DNA of 41,716 nucleotides from a virus, in the IMG/VR virus record IMGVR_UViG_3300036823_000392, positions 1-41,716 of that record. One strand, 5' to 3'. Positions 29,601-38,389 of the stretch are shown here, one piece after another. The notes under the pieces were generated by a model. That model was not told where the DNA came from. It did not search any database and worked only from the letters and a program-made list of their open reading frames with translations. A program made the translations under genes and the position numbers. How positions within the stretch are numbered: position 1 is the stretch's first letter; each line of letters opens with the position of its first letter.

Positions 29601-30236
29601 ATGCCAGATACAAGTGAAGGATTTGGCATCGGCGGATTCGGTGTGGGATCGTTCGGTGGAGAGCCTGTAGAAAATCTCCCGATCAGTTACTACCTCAGCC
29701 TGATCACCAGCGAGTACCAGGGCTCTCCGAAGTTCCTGCGGTGGCTCAGCATTTTGCTTCAGCCGCTGGACGACGCGAGCCAATGCCTTGAAAGCATGAC
29801 GCTGGCATTCGACCTGGACCAGGCTGTAGGTGTGCAGCTCGACACCTTGGGCATAATCATCGGCCAGAGCAGAGTGATGACGTTCCAGCCGAGCGATGGG
29901 GTCAGCCCCATCCTGGATGACACGACCTATCGGATGTTGCTTCGAGCGCGTATCGCCCGCAATCAATGGGACGGAACGATCGACTCGCTCCAATCGACTT
30001 GGCAGACGCTGTTCCCCGGCGGATCGATCAGCATAGAAGATGCACAAAATATGAGCGCCACGATTGTGCTCTCCGGCGCGTTCACAAGCGTTGCTCAAGA
30101 TTTGATCAACAACGATCTCATCGTTCCACGTCCCGAGGGCGTGCTCTACCAGTACACATTCGGATCTCTCCCGGTTTTCGGATTCGGCCCGGTCACTTCG
30201 GTGATTGCTGGCTGGGGTGTCGGTAAGTGGACGTAA
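29601..30236 (+). CDS. Baseplate protein (DUF2612)
   Basis: A 211-residue protein of the DUF2612 family that links wedges to fibres. It starts GFGIGGFGVGSFG, then YYLSLITSEYQGSPKFLRWLS, 'LDQAVGVQLDTLGIIIGQSR' (the usual 'A.G..LD.lG.l.G..R') and 'LDDTTYRMLLRARIARNQWDGTIDSL' (the usual 'd+.yR.ll++ki..n.wdGt'). It follows baseplate J by two bases. Confidence 0.9.
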   Translation: MPDTSEGFGIGGFGVGSFGGEPVENLPISYYLSLITSEYQGSPKFLRWLSILLQPLDDASQCLESMTLAFDLDQAVGVQLDTLGIIIGQSRVMTFQPSDGVSPILDDTTYRMLLRARIARNQWDGTIDSLQSTWQTLFPGGSISIEDAQNMSATIVLSGAFTSVAQDLINNDLIVPRPEGVLYQYTFGSLPVFGFGPVTSVIAGWGVGKWT

Positions 30237-30260
30237 TCAGCTAACTCAACGCGCATTAAC

Positions 30261-30290
30261 AAAGGCTCCTGACGGGGCCTTTTGTATTTC
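30261..30290 (+). terminator. Rho-independent-like terminator before the fibre genes
   Basis: AAAGGCTCC, loop TGAC, GGGGCCTTT is a nine-pair stem (one G-U) followed by TGTATTTC. It separates the baseplate genes from the fibre module at 30303. Confidence 0.6.
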
Positions 30291-30302
30291 AGGGAATAGA
30301 CC

Positions 30303-30875
30303 ATGGCAGGCTCAACAAACTTTCAGGTGTTCGACCCCGAGGCAGAGAACATGCTCACGGATGCGGCGTACACCGACGACCCCACTCGCAGCGGCGGGGC
30401 GGTCGATGGTGAAGTGTTCGATGCGGAGACAGCGAACAAGCTGTTCTATCAGCTATCCACTGGGCTCACGGCTCTCATGCTCGCGATGGCTGCGAAGGGC
30501 TTTGTCACAAGCGACGCGAATCTGAACCAGCTCGTCACTGTCCTGTCGAACATCCTAACGACCGCCGATCAGAAGGCGCAGCTCCAGGTGGTGTCGTTCG
30601 GAGCTTCGCTCACATTCGATTGCTCGCAGGCGAACGGCTTCCAAGTCACGCTCGGCGGCAACGTCACAAGCTCGGTCGTTGAGAATGCTGCGCCAGGGCA
30701 GATCGTGACCTTCGTCCTGATTCAAGACGGCACCGGTGGCCACACCTTTGCGTGGCCTGCATCGATGACCGGCACCGCACCGATCGACGGCACCCCAAAC
30801 ATCACCAACATCCAGCAGTTCATCGCCCGCAACGACGGCACGCTCCGTCCGATCTCCGCTCTCGCGGCCAACTAG
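30303..30875 (+). CDS. Tail fibre-associated protein
   Basis: A 190-residue protein with no signal peptide. The N-terminal half (FQVFDPEAENMLTDAAYTDDP..SGGAVDGEVFDAETANKLFYQLSTGLTALMLAMAAKGF) resembles N-terminal virion-attachment regions of short tail fibres in related phages. The C-terminal half (LTFDCSQANGFQVTLGGNVTSSVVENAAPGQIVTFVLIQDGTGGHTFAWP..) is a beta domain seen at the tips of many phage fibres ('G+.v+f.l.qD.tGg.t.+wP'). It could attach the following fibres to the baseplate or bind receptors itself. Confidence 0.75.
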   Translation: MAGSTNFQVFDPEAENMLTDAAYTDDPTRSGGAVDGEVFDAETANKLFYQLSTGLTALMLAMAAKGFVTSDANLNQLVTVLSNILTTADQKAQLQVVSFGASLTFDCSQANGFQVTLGGNVTSSVVENAAPGQIVTFVLIQDGTGGHTFAWPASMTGTAPIDGTPNITNIQQFIARNDGTLRPISALAAN

Positions 30876-30916
30876 TCCCCGCGCCCAGACCTGGGCGACC
30901 CCAGCAGGAAATCCTC

Positions 30917-33565
30917 ATGAAGATACTCCGTACCATTCTGGTGCTCGCGATAGCGTGCGTGTCGTTCTCTGCCTTTGCTCAGACTGTGACGCCTAACGCA
31001 GCTCTTCAACTGCCCGCGTACCAGCAACAGAACTGGCAGGTTCCGCTCCTGTTCGACATGGCGCGGATCGATAACATCTTCGGCGGCACGGTGCCGATTC
31101 CGTCGATCACTCTGTCTGGTGCGATCACGAATGCGAACCAGGCCGTGACGAAGGCATATGTCGATGCGACCGCAGTCGGATTCCTGAGCGCCAGCGGTGC
31201 GACCATGACCGGTCCGCTCGTCTTGGCTGCCGATCCCACAGCACCGTTGCAAGCTGCGACGAAGCAGTATGTCGATAATGCTGTTGCTTCTGGCGGCGGT
31301 ACAGGCTCTCTGACAGCGACCGCGATTAACACTGCGCTTGGCTACACCGCCCAGAGCGCAGCGAATGTCTCAGCGGCGATCGCAGCAGAGATGACGGCCA
31401 CTCCTTCGTACACCACCGTCACGCTGACGGGCGCTATCACCAGTTCCACCCAGGCCGCGACGAAGGCTTATGTGGATGCGGCTATTGCAGGCGTCAGTGC
31501 GTCCACTTTCACCGGTGGTACGCTCACGCAGACTCTGATCCTGGCAGCCAACCCGACCACCAATCTCGGCGCGGCCACAAAGCAGTACGTTGACGCTGCC
31601 GTGGTCGGCTTCCTGTCTCAGTCAGGTGGAACCCTCTCCGGTCCGCTCACTTTGAGCGACGGCACTCTCGCTGCGTCTGAGGCCTACGTTGCGTCCGCTG
31701 TATCAGGACTCAGCGGTGGCGGCACAACCAATCAGCAGCTCGACCAGAAGGTCACTTCGGCATCGAGCTGGAACAAAATCTGCACGGCAGCCGGAACCCC
31801 CTCCGGCACCGTTGCTTGCGCTGGCGTGCAGGGTAACCCAATCGCAGTCAATGTTGCGACCAAGCAGGCCTCGCCCGTCCTGAACACCGTCGGTGTCACC
31901 AACGCTGTTGCAACTTACGGCCTCTCGGTCAACTCCTCCACCAATACGCAGATCCTCGTTCCAACCACGGTAGGCACGAATTACGCGGCCACCGTATTTA
32001 AGCGCGAGATGTGGTTTACCGGCGGAACGAACCTAAACGGTGTCGACAATTTTGAAACCGACACCTACATGTTCGACCTGCCTGACCAGTGGGAATTCAT
32101 GATGGGGTGGCAGTGCCGCCGCAATGCCGCGAGTCCCAATACCGGTTCGGATTTTTGGCAATATGACAATTTCAAGGGCGGGTGGAAGAACTCTGCCGTC
32201 CCTTGCTCGATCATAGCGGGCCACGTCTACCACTACATCCTGATGATGCACCGCGATCTTGCGTCGAGCACTGCTTGCTCGGGAACGGGAGCGGATGCTT
32301 CAGTCACTGCAGGACCTTGCGAGCACTGGGATACGTTCAAGCTCGATGATCTGACGGCGAGTACAACGAACACCTACACGCTGAATCTGACCTATGTCGC
32401 CGAACCGGCCAGCCTGGGAGGCTGGCAGACATGGACCGGCATCGGATCGCAGGTTCAGCTTGACGTTATCGATTCGTCCACCGGCGGCACGACCACACCT
32501 GTCTCGATGATCGTCGATGATGACAGCTTGACCACCTACGTCCCGGTCACTTCATCCGGGGGTGGATCAACCTCAGTCACGGAGACCACAGGCAACCTGG
32601 GTGAATACGATTTTGATGGAGCGAGTCCGACCAGTGGTCTGACCGCTACCGGCTCACCTACGATCGACACCACAAACTCCTACAGCTCCCCGAATGCTGT
32701 TTTGTTCAATGCGGCCAACGAGTATTACACAGCGCCGATCACTTCCTCATCGACAGTCTTTGCCCGTGCAGAAGTGAACGTCACCACCGCTCCCACTACG
32801 AGCAGCACGCAGTTTCTTGGTCTTTACAACGGATCTTCCCAACTGATTAACCTGTTCTTCAATTCAGTGGATGGTCTGATTAAAGCCAATAACACGGCGG
32901 GCACAAATACCGTCACCACGTGCTCCGCGTCGGGGCTTACTCCAGGAACATGGCATCGTGTGGAACTGGCATGGACCCAGAACGCCACATCAGGGTCTTT
33001 CCAGGTACTTATCGACGGAACTTCGACTTGTAACGTCACTGGGGTGACTACTGGTTCACTGCCTGCGACCTCAGTACATTTCGGTGAGATGGGTGCACCC
33101 AGCCCGGCATGGGTATTCGACCTGGATAACGTGGGCTTTAGCTCCACGGGTCTATTGGGCGCAGTCACGATCAATTCCGGCTCAACGAATCCTCTTTACG
33201 ATCTATATGGAAGCGCGGCAGCAGTGCAAATTGCTGATCAGGAGTATTCCTCTAATGCTTCTCACCTGAGCAGTGGCACGATACCTCCCAGCGTATTCCC
33301 TGCGATCATCCCTGGCTCTGTGGGCGCGGCGATCGCATCCGCTTCGACCATTGCTCCTGTCGCATCTCTTACCCACATCACAGGCACGACGAGTATCTCG
33401 ACGATCACGCCTCCGTACTCCGGATTCACGGGCTGCCTGGTTCTCATCGCGGATGGCGGGTGGCCCATGACTACGGGCGGCAACATCATGAACGCATTCA
33501 CGGCGACGACGGGCACGATGTACCGCGCATGTGATGACGGCACTAACGGCTGGTACGTGAAGTAA
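30917..33565 (+). CDS. Large tail-fibre-like protein with signal peptide and lectin domains
   Basis: An 882-residue protein with a Sec signal peptide (MKILRTILVLAIACVSFSAFA, cleavage before Gln). From about 70 to 260 there are fibre repeats: TKAYVDA or TKQYVDN near 76, 113, 181 and 219, alternating with 'GFLSASGATMTGPLVL'. From about 370 to 545 a beta domain (FETDTYMFDLPDQWEFMMGW, HWDTFKLDDL, WTGIGSQVQLDVID) looks like a carbohydrate-binding jelly roll. A LamG/concanavalin-like domain follows (YDFDGASPTSGL, FLGLYNGSSQLINLFF, WHRVELAWTQ, VHFGEMG) at about 563-750, then a C-terminal fibre tip (HLSSGTIPPSVFP...TGTMYRACDDGTNGWYV). It should bind cell-surface glycans. ATG 30917 has AGGAA seven bases before it, so the frame opening at 30752 is rejected. 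Confidence 0.8.
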   Translation: MKILRTILVLAIACVSFSAFAQTVTPNAALQLPAYQQQNWQVPLLFDMARIDNIFGGTVPIPSITLSGAITNANQAVTKAYVDATAVGFLSASGATMTGPLVLAADPTAPLQAATKQYVDNAVASGGGTGSLTATAINTALGYTAQSAANVSAAIAAEMTATPSYTTVTLTGAITSSTQAATKAYVDAAIAGVSASTFTGGTLTQTLILAANPTTNLGAATKQYVDAAVVGFLSQSGGTLSGPLTLSDGTLAASEAYVASAVSGLSGGGTTNQQLDQKVTSASSWNKICTAAGTPSGTVACAGVQGNPIAVNVATKQASPVLNTVGVTNAVATYGLSVNSSTNTQILVPTTVGTNYAATVFKREMWFTGGTNLNGVDNFETDTYMFDLPDQWEFMMGWQCRRNAASPNTGSDFWQYDNFKGGWKNSAVPCSIIAGHVYHYILMMHRDLASSTACSGTGADASVTAGPCEHWDTFKLDDLTASTTNTYTLNLTYVAEPASLGGWQTWTGIGSQVQLDVIDSSTGGTTTPVSMIVDDDSLTTYVPVTSSGGGSTSVTETTGNLGEYDFDGASPTSGLTATGSPTIDTTNSYSSPNAVLFNAANEYYTAPITSSSTVFARAEVNVTTAPTTSSTQFLGLYNGSSQLINLFFNSVDGLIKANNTAGTNTVTTCSASGLTPGTWHRVELAWTQNATSGSFQVLIDGTSTCNVTGVTTGSLPATSVHFGEMGAPSPAWVFDLDNVGFSSTGLLGAVTINSGSTNPLYDLYGSAAAVQIADQEYSSNASHLSSGTIPPSVFPAIIPGSVGAAIASASTIAPVASLTHITGTTSISTITPPYSGFTGCLVLIADGGWPMTTGGNIMNAFTATTGTMYRACDDGTNGWYVK

Positions 33566-33591
33566 GCCGAACTTCTCAACACATCATCAAT

Positions 33592-33620
33592 GGGCTGCCA
33601 TCGCGCAGCCCTTTCCTTTT
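33592..33620 (+). terminator. Rho-independent-like terminator between fibre genes
   Basis: GGGCTGC (33592-33598), loop CATCGC, GCAGCCC (33605-33611), then TTTCCTTTT. The next ribosome-binding site (GGAG) is 11 bases on, as at the other intercistronic hairpins. Confidence 0.6.
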
Positions 33621-33631
33621 CGGAGTTCAAA

Positions 33632-35710
33632 TTGAAATCTCTCCTCACCATCATCGCGATGGCATGCCTCTCTGTGTCCGCCGCATTCGGTCAGACCACC
33701 ACAATGGTGGCGTCTAATTTACAGAGCGACCTGACCGGCTCTAATAAGTTCACAGGTCGCATCTGCATTACGCCAATGCTGGCGGATCGCGCGACGGGTT
33801 TCAGCGCCGACGGCGCGGCTCAGGTAATGCCCGTTCGTACGTGCTACCCGATCGATGCGGGAATTTTGAACGCCGTCGTTCCAAATACCAGTCTGGCCAA
33901 TCCTCCGATCGGCCTGCAAACGGTCATCCAGGACGCGAACGGCTTTAACGTATATCAGTACCCTCAGCTTCTGTTCACTACGGCAGAGCCACTCGATCTC
34001 GATTCGTACGCGCCGACGCAGACCGTGAAGGTGACGACTCCGACCTTCAACTTCTCGACTTCAGCTCCTGTGGGTGATTGTGGAAGCGCTCCTGCGGAGG
34101 ACTACACCGGCAGCGTCACGGATGTCTCGGTTTACTACTGCATAGCTCATCAGTGGGCATTGCAGACTGGGACGGGTGGCCCCGGCTCGGTCGGTCCTCA
34201 GGGTCCGGCTGGTGCAACGGGAGCTACAGGACCACAAGGTCAGGCAGGATCTGCTGGCGCAACTGGAGCAACCGGCGCGACCGGGAACACTGGCCCCACA
34301 GGTCCCACAGGCGCGACCGGACCCTCTGGCACAGCCGGCAATGCGGCTGGTGATGTAACAGGCCCATACACGGCCCTGGTGGTCGCAAGGATCAACGGCC
34401 AGACTCCAGGCAACATCGTCACTCACAACGCGGCGGACTTCGATATTGCTGGCGCTGCTGCAACTGCACAGAGCAATTCAGAAACCTACACGAACACGCA
34501 GATCGCTGGCGTCAGTGGCGGCGGATCGAATCCGATCGGCGCTGCTGGTGGAGACCTGTCCGGCACCTATCCGAATCCCAATGTCGCAAAGATCAACGGT
34601 CACACCCCTGCAACCGTAGCCACGTCCGGCAGCTACACGGATCTGATCAACCTGCCGACCATTCCTGCTGCTCAAGTGCAGTCCGACTGGACTGCGGTCA
34701 CCGGCCTGGGAGTCATCCTCGATAAGCCGACGCTCGGTACTGCTGCCGCTCAGAACACATCAGCATTCGACGCGTCAGGGGCTGCCTCTACGGCAGAGAC
34801 AGCAGCGAAGGGATACGCAGATACCCTGGCATCGAACTATGACGCCACAGGGGAAGCAGCGGCTGCTGAGACGGCTTCCAAGAGCTACGCTGACTCCCTG
34901 GCTACGAACTACGACACGGCAGGGACTTCATCTGCTGCGATCGCAGCTCTGCCTGCTGTAGCGCGGAGCGGCAGCTATACCGACCTTACGAGCAAACCTA
35001 CTCTCGGGACGGCAGCAGCTCAGGCATCGACTGCGTTCGACGCGGCTGGTGCGGCCAGCTCAGCACAGACAGCAGCAGAGGCCGCGAGCGATCCTTCGGG
35101 ATCCGCCTCGACGGCGCTATCAAGTGCAGAGACGTTCTCTGCGAATGCTTCAAACATCAGCTCAGGGACTTTGAATCACGCTCGTCTCCCGACACTGGTG
35201 AGCGCAGACATTCCGAACAATGCTGCTTCTACGAGCAGCACGGCAGCGAACTTGTCAGGGACACCAGCACTGCCTAACGGCACCACGGCGACCACGCAGA
35301 CGGCTGGCGATAACTCGACGAAGCTCGCGACGACAGCTTATGTAGCGACCGCGGTCTCTGGCCTGGGTGGCGGATCTTCAAACACGATCACCGGCAGCGG
35401 GCTGACGACTGGCGACATCTACGCGAGTGTCTCCGGTACGCTCACGCTCGCCGAGGGCAACACCAGCACCTTACAGACCAGCCCTGCGATCTGCCTTGCC
35501 ACCTCGGCGACAGCTTGCCAGTTCGGCGGCGTATGGACGACCACCGGCCTCACGGCTGGCGCGGTGTACTACGTCTCCGACACAACCTCAGGCGCGATCA
35601 CAGCTACCGAGCCGACCACGAGCGGTCATTACGTTCAGCGTGTGGGCGTAGCGATCTCCACGACCCAGCTCCTGCTCATCCCGAGCCTGGACGTTGCAGG
35701 TATTCAGTAA
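33632..35710 (+). CDS. Collagen-repeat tail fibre with signal peptide
   Basis: A 692-residue protein beginning at TTG 33632 (GGAG six bases upstream). The N-terminus is a Sec signal peptide (KSLLTIIAMACLSVSAAFG, cleavage before Gln). A beta domain (about 25-180, including GRICITPMLADRATGF, VPNTSLANPPIGLQTVIQDANGF, DVSVYYCIAHQWAL) is followed by a collagen-like stretch of Gly-X-Y triplets rich in GAT, GPT and GPQ at about 183-239. Next come fibre repeats (SYTDLINLPTIP; LGTAAAQNTSAFDASGAAST and LGTAAAQASTAFDAAGAASS) and a C-terminal head ('GNTSTLQTSPAICLA', 'TGLTAGAVYYVSDTTSGAITATEP', 'YVQRVGVAIS'). Repeats of the 'Y+DL..kPTLGTAAA' type are a hallmark of phage tail fibres. Its stop overlaps the next ATG. 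Confidence 0.8.
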   Translation: MKSLLTIIAMACLSVSAAFGQTTTMVASNLQSDLTGSNKFTGRICITPMLADRATGFSADGAAQVMPVRTCYPIDAGILNAVVPNTSLANPPIGLQTVIQDANGFNVYQYPQLLFTTAEPLDLDSYAPTQTVKVTTPTFNFSTSAPVGDCGSAPAEDYTGSVTDVSVYYCIAHQWALQTGTGGPGSVGPQGPAGATGATGPQGQAGSAGATGATGATGNTGPTGPTGATGPSGTAGNAAGDVTGPYTALVVARINGQTPGNIVTHNAADFDIAGAAATAQSNSETYTNTQIAGVSGGGSNPIGAAGGDLSGTYPNPNVAKINGHTPATVATSGSYTDLINLPTIPAAQVQSDWTAVTGLGVILDKPTLGTAAAQNTSAFDASGAASTAETAAKGYADTLASNYDATGEAAAAETASKSYADSLATNYDTAGTSSAAIAALPAVARSGSYTDLTSKPTLGTAAAQASTAFDAAGAASSAQTAAEAASDPSGSASTALSSAETFSANASNISSGTLNHARLPTLVSADIPNNAASTSSTAANLSGTPALPNGTTATTQTAGDNSTKLATTAYVATAVSGLGGGSSNTITGSGLTTGDIYASVSGTLTLAEGNTSTLQTSPAICLATSATACQFGGVWTTTGLTAGAVYYVSDTTSGAITATEPTTSGHYVQRVGVAISTTQLLLIPSLDVAGIQ

Positions 35711-38223
35711 TGAAGACGTTCCTCTCTCTGATCCTGTTCCTCACTACGGCGGCGGCGTTCGCACAGAATACGCCGTCTGTGGTGCAGAGCAAGACCACAG
35801 GCGCGACTTCTACTTCCACGATCGCGTTCACATCCGCTGTCACGGCAGGGAACGCGCTCTATATCGCGATATTCGACGGAAACAGCAAGGGCGACACTGA
35901 TACCTTCACCGATTCGCTCGGCAACTCATACACGACTGTCAGCACCGTGAACCTCAACACCGACGGCGACACTATGGCCCTCGGTTGCGCGGTGGCCAGC
36001 TCGTCAGGCTCGGACACGATCACGATTAAGGTCAACGGCACGGCGAACACGGCCTGGGCCACGATCTACGAGGTCGCGAACTCGACATGCACGACAGACG
36101 TAACTCCGGCGACTAGCAACACGACCGCGAAAACGAGCTGCAATAGCACCGCGATCACGACGGTCACGGCGAAAGACTTCCTGTTCGGCTTCTGCGGCCT
36201 GACTAAGGAACCGACCACCCTGACTGCCGGCTCTGGATGGTCTAACAGTCTGCTCGTCGGCGCCAGCGGCGGCAATGGCGGCATCGGAGAGATCCAGATC
36301 GGCACCACTGCCGGAAGCTACACAGCGACCAGTGCAACGTTCTCACCGAGCAGCGAACAGGCCTCGATCATCGCCGCGTTCAAGGCCACAGCTTCTAGCC
36401 CTGCGGCTGGTTTCTCACCAACAGCGCTGTCCTTCGGGAATCAGAACACTCACTCGACCAGCACCGGCCAGACCGTCACCCTGACGAACACAGGCTCGGC
36501 ATCGATGACGGTGACCTCGATCGCGTTATCCACCGGCACACAATTCGCGATCTCGTCGAACACCTGCGGATCAACCCTCACCGCTGGCAGCAACTGCGTC
36601 GTGACTGTGACCTTCACGCCTACCAGCACCGGCGTGAAGACAGACAACGTCCTATTTACTGACAACGCGACAGGCAACCCTCAGGACGTAGCTCTGAGCG
36701 GCACCGGTACCGCGCCGGCTGTAGCGACCTTAGACACAAAGACAATCGGCGGACTGTCCGGAAACATCAGCAAGCTCAACGCGATCGGCCTGGGTACTGC
36801 GACCGGCAACATCTCAAGCTGGAATGGCCTGTTTTTTCCCCCCACCGGAGTGTTGACGATCGCGCTCGACACTCCGAGCTGCTCGTCGGCATCTACTAGC
36901 TGCACGCTCACCAGCGTGACGGCGGGCGACTTCATCGACTGCCATTACTTTGTCTATGCCTTTGCGCCACCAGCGCTCTATATCTCTGACTCGGTGAACG
37001 GCGCTTACTATCCCACGTTCTTTGAGCAAGTCGCTTCCAATGAGATCGCTGGCGAATATGTGATGCCGAACTCTGCATCCGGCACGATCACGCCGACGGC
37101 CACGTCCAACACCTTCCCCGATGGCGGGATCTCCTGCCAGACCTATAAGAACATCAACTCGACCGCGTTCACAGACCCCGCAATCGGACAGGTGAGCACC
37201 GGCACATCGACGAATCCGACCTCTGGATCGGCGCAGACTCCGACCGCAGCGAAAGAGCTGATCTCCGGATTCATGGGGAACCTGTCGGTGACGCCGACCG
37301 CTGGAACGAACTACACACGGATCGGCAACGTCGCTCTACCTGATAGCCTGCAAAATCTCTGGCCAGAATATTGGATTCAGACCACGGCTACGGCGACGAA
37401 TAGCCCATACACAGCGGCATCCGATACATGGGAGGACTTCACCACTGCCTTCATGCCCGCTGGACAAGCTGGTGGCGTCATTCCCTTCGGCGGAAACTAT
37501 ACCGATCTCGCTGGTGAGACGAACGGAACAACCGTCAGCGCGACCAACTTGGCTACAGGTGGCAAGTCGGCGTTCCCCGGAGGCTGGGGCGGAACCTTTG
37601 GCGGCGGCGTCTACAACACGACCGTTTCTCCGCCCAGCCGCACGCATTCGATCTGGACTAGTGGCAAGAACAGCACCTCGAATACGGGCGTCGCGATAGA
37701 CCACATCTCGACAGCGACAGAATCCTTCAATTGGGACACGATCCAAGCTGGGCCATCGACTGAAGCTCCGTCGCTTTCGTTCTTCTTCAAGACAACGTAC
37801 ACGGCGAACTCGGTCGGCAACCTCTGCGACTTCGCGCAGATCTCTGGTGCGAGTGGCGGTGACGGTGTGAACCTGCAGGTTGGTTATGACGCCACTGCGC
37901 ATCTTGCGATGCACATGGAAGTCACCAACGGCACGACGCAAGTCAGCCCTTGGATAGGCAGCCTGTCACCGAACACTTGGTACTGGGTGACGATGCAGCT
38001 GGCTCACAGCGGCAATCACGAACTCACTGTATATGGCTTTTCGGGCGGCTCATGGTCACTCATCGGAACCTCTACTTTTCCGGTGACAACGCCACCGAGT
38101 ACGAACATCAACTTCCAGGTAGGCAATCAAGGCTCCTGCGGCGATCCATCTGGAACTCACGTTTACTACGCGGACATCCAGATGGACCCCTGGGGTCAAG
38201 CTGGTTTCCCTGTACTGCCTTAA
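35710..38223 (+). CDS. Exported ASH-domain, lectin-like fibre or adhesin
   Basis: An 837-residue protein with a Sec signal peptide (MKTFLSLILFLTTAAAFA, cleavage before Gln) and ATG overlapping the preceding stop (TAATG). Residues about 25-225 form a beta domain (VQSKTTGATSTSTIAFTSAV, GNALYIAIFDGNSKGDTDTF, DFLFGFCGL). About 231-335 is an ASH / choice-of-anchor D domain (FSPTALSFGNQNTHSTSTGQ, TVTLTNTGSASMTVTSIAL, GSNCVVTVTFTPTSTGVKTD, DVALSGTGT), very common in secreted acidobacterial proteins. The last 230 residues look concanavalin-like (FPGGWGGTFGGG, LSFFFKTTYTANSVGNLC, WYWVTMQLAHSGNHELTVYG). A host-type module within a phage fibre operon suggests domain capture. It could be a receptor-binding fibre or a secreted adhesin. 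Confidence 0.75.
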   Translation: MKTFLSLILFLTTAAAFAQNTPSVVQSKTTGATSTSTIAFTSAVTAGNALYIAIFDGNSKGDTDTFTDSLGNSYTTVSTVNLNTDGDTMALGCAVASSSGSDTITIKVNGTANTAWATIYEVANSTCTTDVTPATSNTTAKTSCNSTAITTVTAKDFLFGFCGLTKEPTTLTAGSGWSNSLLVGASGGNGGIGEIQIGTTAGSYTATSATFSPSSEQASIIAAFKATASSPAAGFSPTALSFGNQNTHSTSTGQTVTLTNTGSASMTVTSIALSTGTQFAISSNTCGSTLTAGSNCVVTVTFTPTSTGVKTDNVLFTDNATGNPQDVALSGTGTAPAVATLDTKTIGGLSGNISKLNAIGLGTATGNISSWNGLFFPPTGVLTIALDTPSCSSASTSCTLTSVTAGDFIDCHYFVYAFAPPALYISDSVNGAYYPTFFEQVASNEIAGEYVMPNSASGTITPTATSNTFPDGGISCQTYKNINSTAFTDPAIGQVSTGTSTNPTSGSAQTPTAAKELISGFMGNLSVTPTAGTNYTRIGNVALPDSLQNLWPEYWIQTTATATNSPYTAASDTWEDFTTAFMPAGQAGGVIPFGGNYTDLAGETNGTTVSATNLATGGKSAFPGGWGGTFGGGVYNTTVSPPSRTHSIWTSGKNSTSNTGVAIDHISTATESFNWDTIQAGPSTEAPSLSFFFKTTYTANSVGNLCDFAQISGASGGDGVNLQVGYDATAHLAMHMEVTNGTTQVSPWIGSLSPNTWYWVTMQLAHSGNHELTVYGFSGGSWSLIGTSTFPVTTPPSTNINFQVGNQGSCGDPSGTHVYYADIQMDPWGQAGFPVLP

Positions 38224-38261
38224 CTCTCACCAGTGGCCGCCATTCGAGCAGCCGTTCTATC

Positions 38262-38363
38262 GCAACCGGCTCCAGCGGAACGAGCTACAACGTCGGCGTC
38301 CGCACGATGCGAGCGAGCGGCACAACGTCGGCATGGGCGACCGGTACAGGATCCGCCTCGTAA
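38262..38363 (+). pseudogene. Fragment of a fibronectin-III-like fibre C-terminus
   Basis: After the ASH-domain gene, a reading frame without a start codon encodes ATGSSGTSYNVGVRTMRASG then TTSAWATGTGSAS and stops at 38363. The pattern 'Y.V.VR......GtSaW..gtgsas' is the last two strands and tail of a fibronectin type III domain as found at ends of phage fibres. It looks like the stump left after the previous fibre gene was replaced. Confidence 0.5.
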
Positions 38364-38389
38364 GAACTGATTTCACTACACAGGGACCA

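Noticed and set aside
31140-31620. Regular repeats in the fibre gene as a CRISPR-like array
   Set aside because: The repeats are coding (TKAYVDA), diverged and irregularly spaced, with no leader or cas genes.
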